Virus record (IMG/VR): IMGVR_UViG_3300048922_000213
Coordinates: 1 to 39,894 of that record
Origin: a virus
Direction: 5' to 3' (one strand)
DNA: 39,894 nt
Positions 38,184 to 39,894 of the stretch are shown in pieces. The first letter of the stretch is position 1; each line of letters opens with the position of its first letter. The notes below the pieces were generated by a model. The model ran no database searches. It had not been told where the DNA came from and worked only from the letters and a program-made list of their open reading frames with translations. A program made the position numbers and the translations under genes.

Positions 38184-39551
38184 TTAGCGAGTCATATGTT
38201 GATTTAACTCATCAAAAAGAATCGCCGTGCATTCGATGTGCTCTTGTTTTATTGTTTGTTTTCTGTCTAGTAGGCCTTGTACTTCTTCGGTAGCGGGTCG
38301 TGCGGCTTTTGTACGGATATCTTTTGCGTTTATGCACGAAAATAGATAATTAGGGAATTCTTTTTCGAGCTCGATCCTATCATCTTGCTTGTCAGCGTCT
38401 AGGATCGCGGCAACCTTTTTGTATCCTAGATCTTCTAAAATACGGCAAAGATGTTTTATGTTTCCTGCACCGCCTGCTCCCCAGCCAAAGAAACTGCCAG
38501 TAATTTTCTTTTCTAGCTGGTTAGCTATTTTTGGAAGTAAAATTACGTCTTCTTGGCCTTCTGTGAGAATGATTTGGTCCTCTTGGAAGAAAAGCTCTTT
38601 TGCATCGAGACCAAAAACATGTGGGTTGAATATGTTGTCACCTGACAGTCTAGCAAGTGCCTGTCTTGACTCCGGAGTAGTTTGATTAATTGTGGTGCCA
38701 TTCGTGCCGGTAGTCACTCTCGCTAAATAACCATGACTGGACAGCGCCTTAAGATCAATAAAGTATGGAGAGTGTGTTGCTATGATTATTTGTCTGTCCT
38801 TAGAATATTTGTAGAGTAGAAGCGCCAGCCTTTTTTGAAGGCTTGGGTGTAATGACAGTTCTGGCTCATCAATTATAATTACGTCTTCAGGTTTGGAGTC
38901 ATGGAGTGCGTCGGCTATTGCAAATATACTAACGATGCCTTCGCCCATCCCATCACTGGAGTGAGAGCTTTCTCCATTATAAAACTTTAAGAAATATGAG
39001 CCTTGGTCTGTTTGGTCAATTGACCAGGTTGGGGTGAATGTAAGGACTTCGGCAAGGATTTTATTGAATTCAGTAGGGTCTTTAAGGATGTTGAAAAGTC
39101 TATTGGAGAACCCATTTAGCGTCGATTGACGTTGATAGCCGATCTGTGATTGTTGAGATTGTTGCTCTCGTGTCCAATGTCCTTTTCCAAAATAAGGTTC
39201 AAAGGCACGTCGCGATGGCAGAGAAAAAAAGTTAGTGGCTGTACTTACATTGTTCTTGGTTGTTTCGCTGCTGCCCTTGGCTACAGATATAATGGTTTCT
39301 ATTTTTTTGTTAACTAAGAATTTTATTTCAACAAAATCTGTTGCTGGGTTTCGAGTTCCTGAAGTGAAGCTGGGTGGTTCGCCTCCGCCTCGAGCCTTGA
39401 GACATTCTAAAATCGAAGATTTTCCAGAATTATTTGGGCCAGTAATTATCGTAATTCCACTGCCTAACTCTCCATTAGGAATTGCAAAATCAAGACGACC
39501 TTTGTTTTTGAATCCCCTGTAGCCATAGATTTCAATTCTTTCTAACGCCAT
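38184..39551 (-). CDS. OLD-family ATPase/TOPRIM nuclease (cargo, probable defence)
   Basis: 455 aa, AT-rich. ABC-type ATPase: Walker A GPNNSGKSS at 38-46, signature-like SSDGMGEG at 198-205, Walker B VIIIDEPELSLHP at 224-236 and H-loop His260 (IATHSP). TOPRIM: EGQEDVILLP with E331/D335 and ILDADKQDD with D385/D387. This is the OLD (overcoming lysogenization defect) architecture; the P2 old gene excludes phage lambda and is also located near cos. It is shorter than P2 Old (about 586 aa as I recall), and no UvrD-like GajB neighbour exists, so it is a stand-alone class 1 type rather than Gabija. ATG at 39549-39551 follows AAGGA; the TTG at 39558-39560 is less likely. Expressed toward cos. Confidence 0.85.
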   Translation of the reverse strand: MALERIEIYGYRGFKNKGRLDFAIPNGELGSGITIITGPNNSGKSSILECLKARGGGEPPSFTSGTRNPATDFVEIKFLVNKKIETIISVAKGSSETTKNNVSTATNFFSLPSRRAFEPYFGKGHWTREQQSQQSQIGYQRQSTLNGFSNRLFNILKDPTEFNKILAEVLTFTPTWSIDQTDQGSYFLKFYNGESSHSSDGMGEGIVSIFAIADALHDSKPEDVIIIDEPELSLHPSLQKRLALLLYKYSKDRQIIIATHSPYFIDLKALSSHGYLARVTTGTNGTTINQTTPESRQALARLSGDNIFNPHVFGLDAKELFFQEDQIILTEGQEDVILLPKIANQLEKKITGSFFGWGAGGAGNIKHLCRILEDLGYKKVAAILDADKQDDRIELEKEFPNYLFSCINAKDIRTKAARPATEEVQGLLDRKQTIKQEHIECTAILFDELNQHMTR

Positions 39552-39706
39552 TTTAAACAATCCTTATTTTATATTTTGTTACCATTCTTTTTGGGCGCCA
39601 AGCTTGATCTGTGCCTCTATTGGCGGGACACCCCAAGTGGCCGTACTGGTGACGGCAACGAGCATAGCTTGGAGTGGTGGAGAGCGAATAGCTCAAGGGC
39701 GCGGAG

Positions 39707-39730
39707 GAGAGTGGTACGGAAGTGGTACGG
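39707..39730 (+). promoter_or_regulatory. Arm-type integrase-binding repeats, right side (putative)
   Basis: Two direct units, GAGAGTGGTACGG (39707-39719) and GGAAGTGGTACGG (39718-39730), 11 bp apart. They share AGTGGTAC with the units at 1688-1730 and lie 56-79 bp from the attR core. Together the left and right sets flank the core, as in attP of tyrosine-integrase phages. Confidence 0.55.
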
Positions 39731-39777
39731 ATGGCCGGCGATGGTTCTGTAGCTCCCGTGTTTCGTGGTCTGTAGTC

Positions 39778-39855
39778 TTAGGCGTTCCAATCCATCATCG
39801 GGGCGACGGAGAAGCGGCGGGAGAGTGGGGCGGGTGTGGCGGAGATAGGGGACAT
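39778..39855 (-). pseudogene. dusA: Displaced 5' end of host dusA
   Basis: Reading from ATG at 39853-39855: MSPISATPAPLSRRFSVAPM, MDW, then two residues and a stop in phage sequence (TAA at 39778-39780), 25 codons in all. It is the original dusA start cut off by the insertion. The rest of dusA is at 619-1557. The native dusA promoter presumably lies beyond the window. Confidence 0.93.
39786..39798. other. attR core (dusA attachment site, right copy)
   Basis: TCCAATCCATCAT, identical to 1545-1557. Excision between the two copies would restore the host dusA with its own first codons. Confidence 0.85.
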
Positions 39856-39894
39856 TGGCGGTTCTGGATTGGGTGGGGCTGGGAGGTGGGGGAG

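Larger units (their letters stand above)
1545..39798. mobile_element. Complete P2/phiCTX-like prophage (about 38.2 kb) in dusA
   Basis: Bounded by 13-bp direct repeats of TCCAATCCATCAT within dusA sequence on both sides. It contains an integrase beside attL, a repressor/Cro switch, a replication gene, a late activator, a complete set of P2-type capsid, packaging, contractile-tail and lysis genes, and a cos-like site. P and Q read opposite to the other late genes, exactly as in P2. As in phiCTX, the attachment site lies close to the cos end. Cargo genes of lower GC content sit at four positions between phage modules. Confidence 0.95.

Noticed and set aside
37390-39551. Retron (non-coding RNA plus OLD effector)
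   Set aside because: OLD nucleases occur as retron effectors and the region has inverted repeats, but there is no reverse transcriptase in the window.
38184-39551. Gabija (GajA/GajB) defence system
   Set aside because: The ATPase/TOPRIM protein is similar in type to GajA, but no UvrD-like GajB gene adjoins it; both neighbours are non-coding or attachment sequence.

Overview
The window is a Pseudomonas chromosome segment (GC-rich; uppP and dusA adjacent; pseudomonad-type phage genes) that carries one complete P2/phiCTX-like myovirus prophage of about 38.2 kb inserted in the 5' end of dusA. The left flank holds the 3' part of uppP (+) and a hybrid dusA (-) whose first codons are supplied by the phage. 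The right flank ends with the displaced original dusA start. A 13-bp core, TCCAATCCATCAT, occurs at 1545-1557 and 39786-39798 and marks attL and attR.

Layout. 1545-2884: attachment region, arm-type GTGGTAC repeats and the tyrosine integrase. 2859-10561 (all -): early operon with a PrtN-like regulator, an orphan C5 DNA methyltransferase with five internal repeats, small proteins, a P-loop mini-NTPase, a 904-aa primase-helicase, an Ogr-type late activator, a CII-like regulator and a Cro-like protein. 10562-10650: promoter/operator switch. 10634-12179 (+): CI-like repressor, a zinc-ribbon membrane protein and a 38-aa ORF. 12232-13314 (-): AT-rich membrane cargo gene. 13378-32393 (-): P2 late genes in the order O N M L X, lysis (holin, endolysin, Rz/Rz1), R S, [cargo nuclease], V W J I H and fibre chaperone, FI FII E/E+E' T U D. 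32563-35342 (+): P and Q. 35466-39551: cargo and packaging end, with a two-TM protein, a LexA-box gene, a cos-like site, a gene-free 1.1 kb with an iteron-like cluster, and an OLD-family ATPase/TOPRIM nuclease next to attR.

How it works together. All head, tail, lysis and packaging genes appear intact, so this looks like a functional temperate phage rather than a tailocin. Dyads of the form TGT-N13-ACA lie in the O/P, pre-V and pre-FI gaps, where P2-type late promoters sit, and probably bind the Ogr homologue. The repressor has no visible autocleavage domain, while a gene beside cos carries a near-consensus SOS box, which suggests SOS induction through a LexA-controlled product.

The least ordinary signals are: (i) three hairpins with the same CTGCAA loop but different stems, each just upstream of the same AAAGGA(A)GAAGCACC-ATG leader in the early operon; (ii) a cargo protein with two separate D...ExK nuclease signatures between gpS and gpV; (iii) AT-rich cargo at four sites (after D, between S and V, beside Q/cos, and between cos and attR), including an OLD nuclease; (iv) the LexA box; and (v) an iteron-like repeat cluster next to cos in a phage whose replication gene is a primase-helicase rather than P2 gpA.
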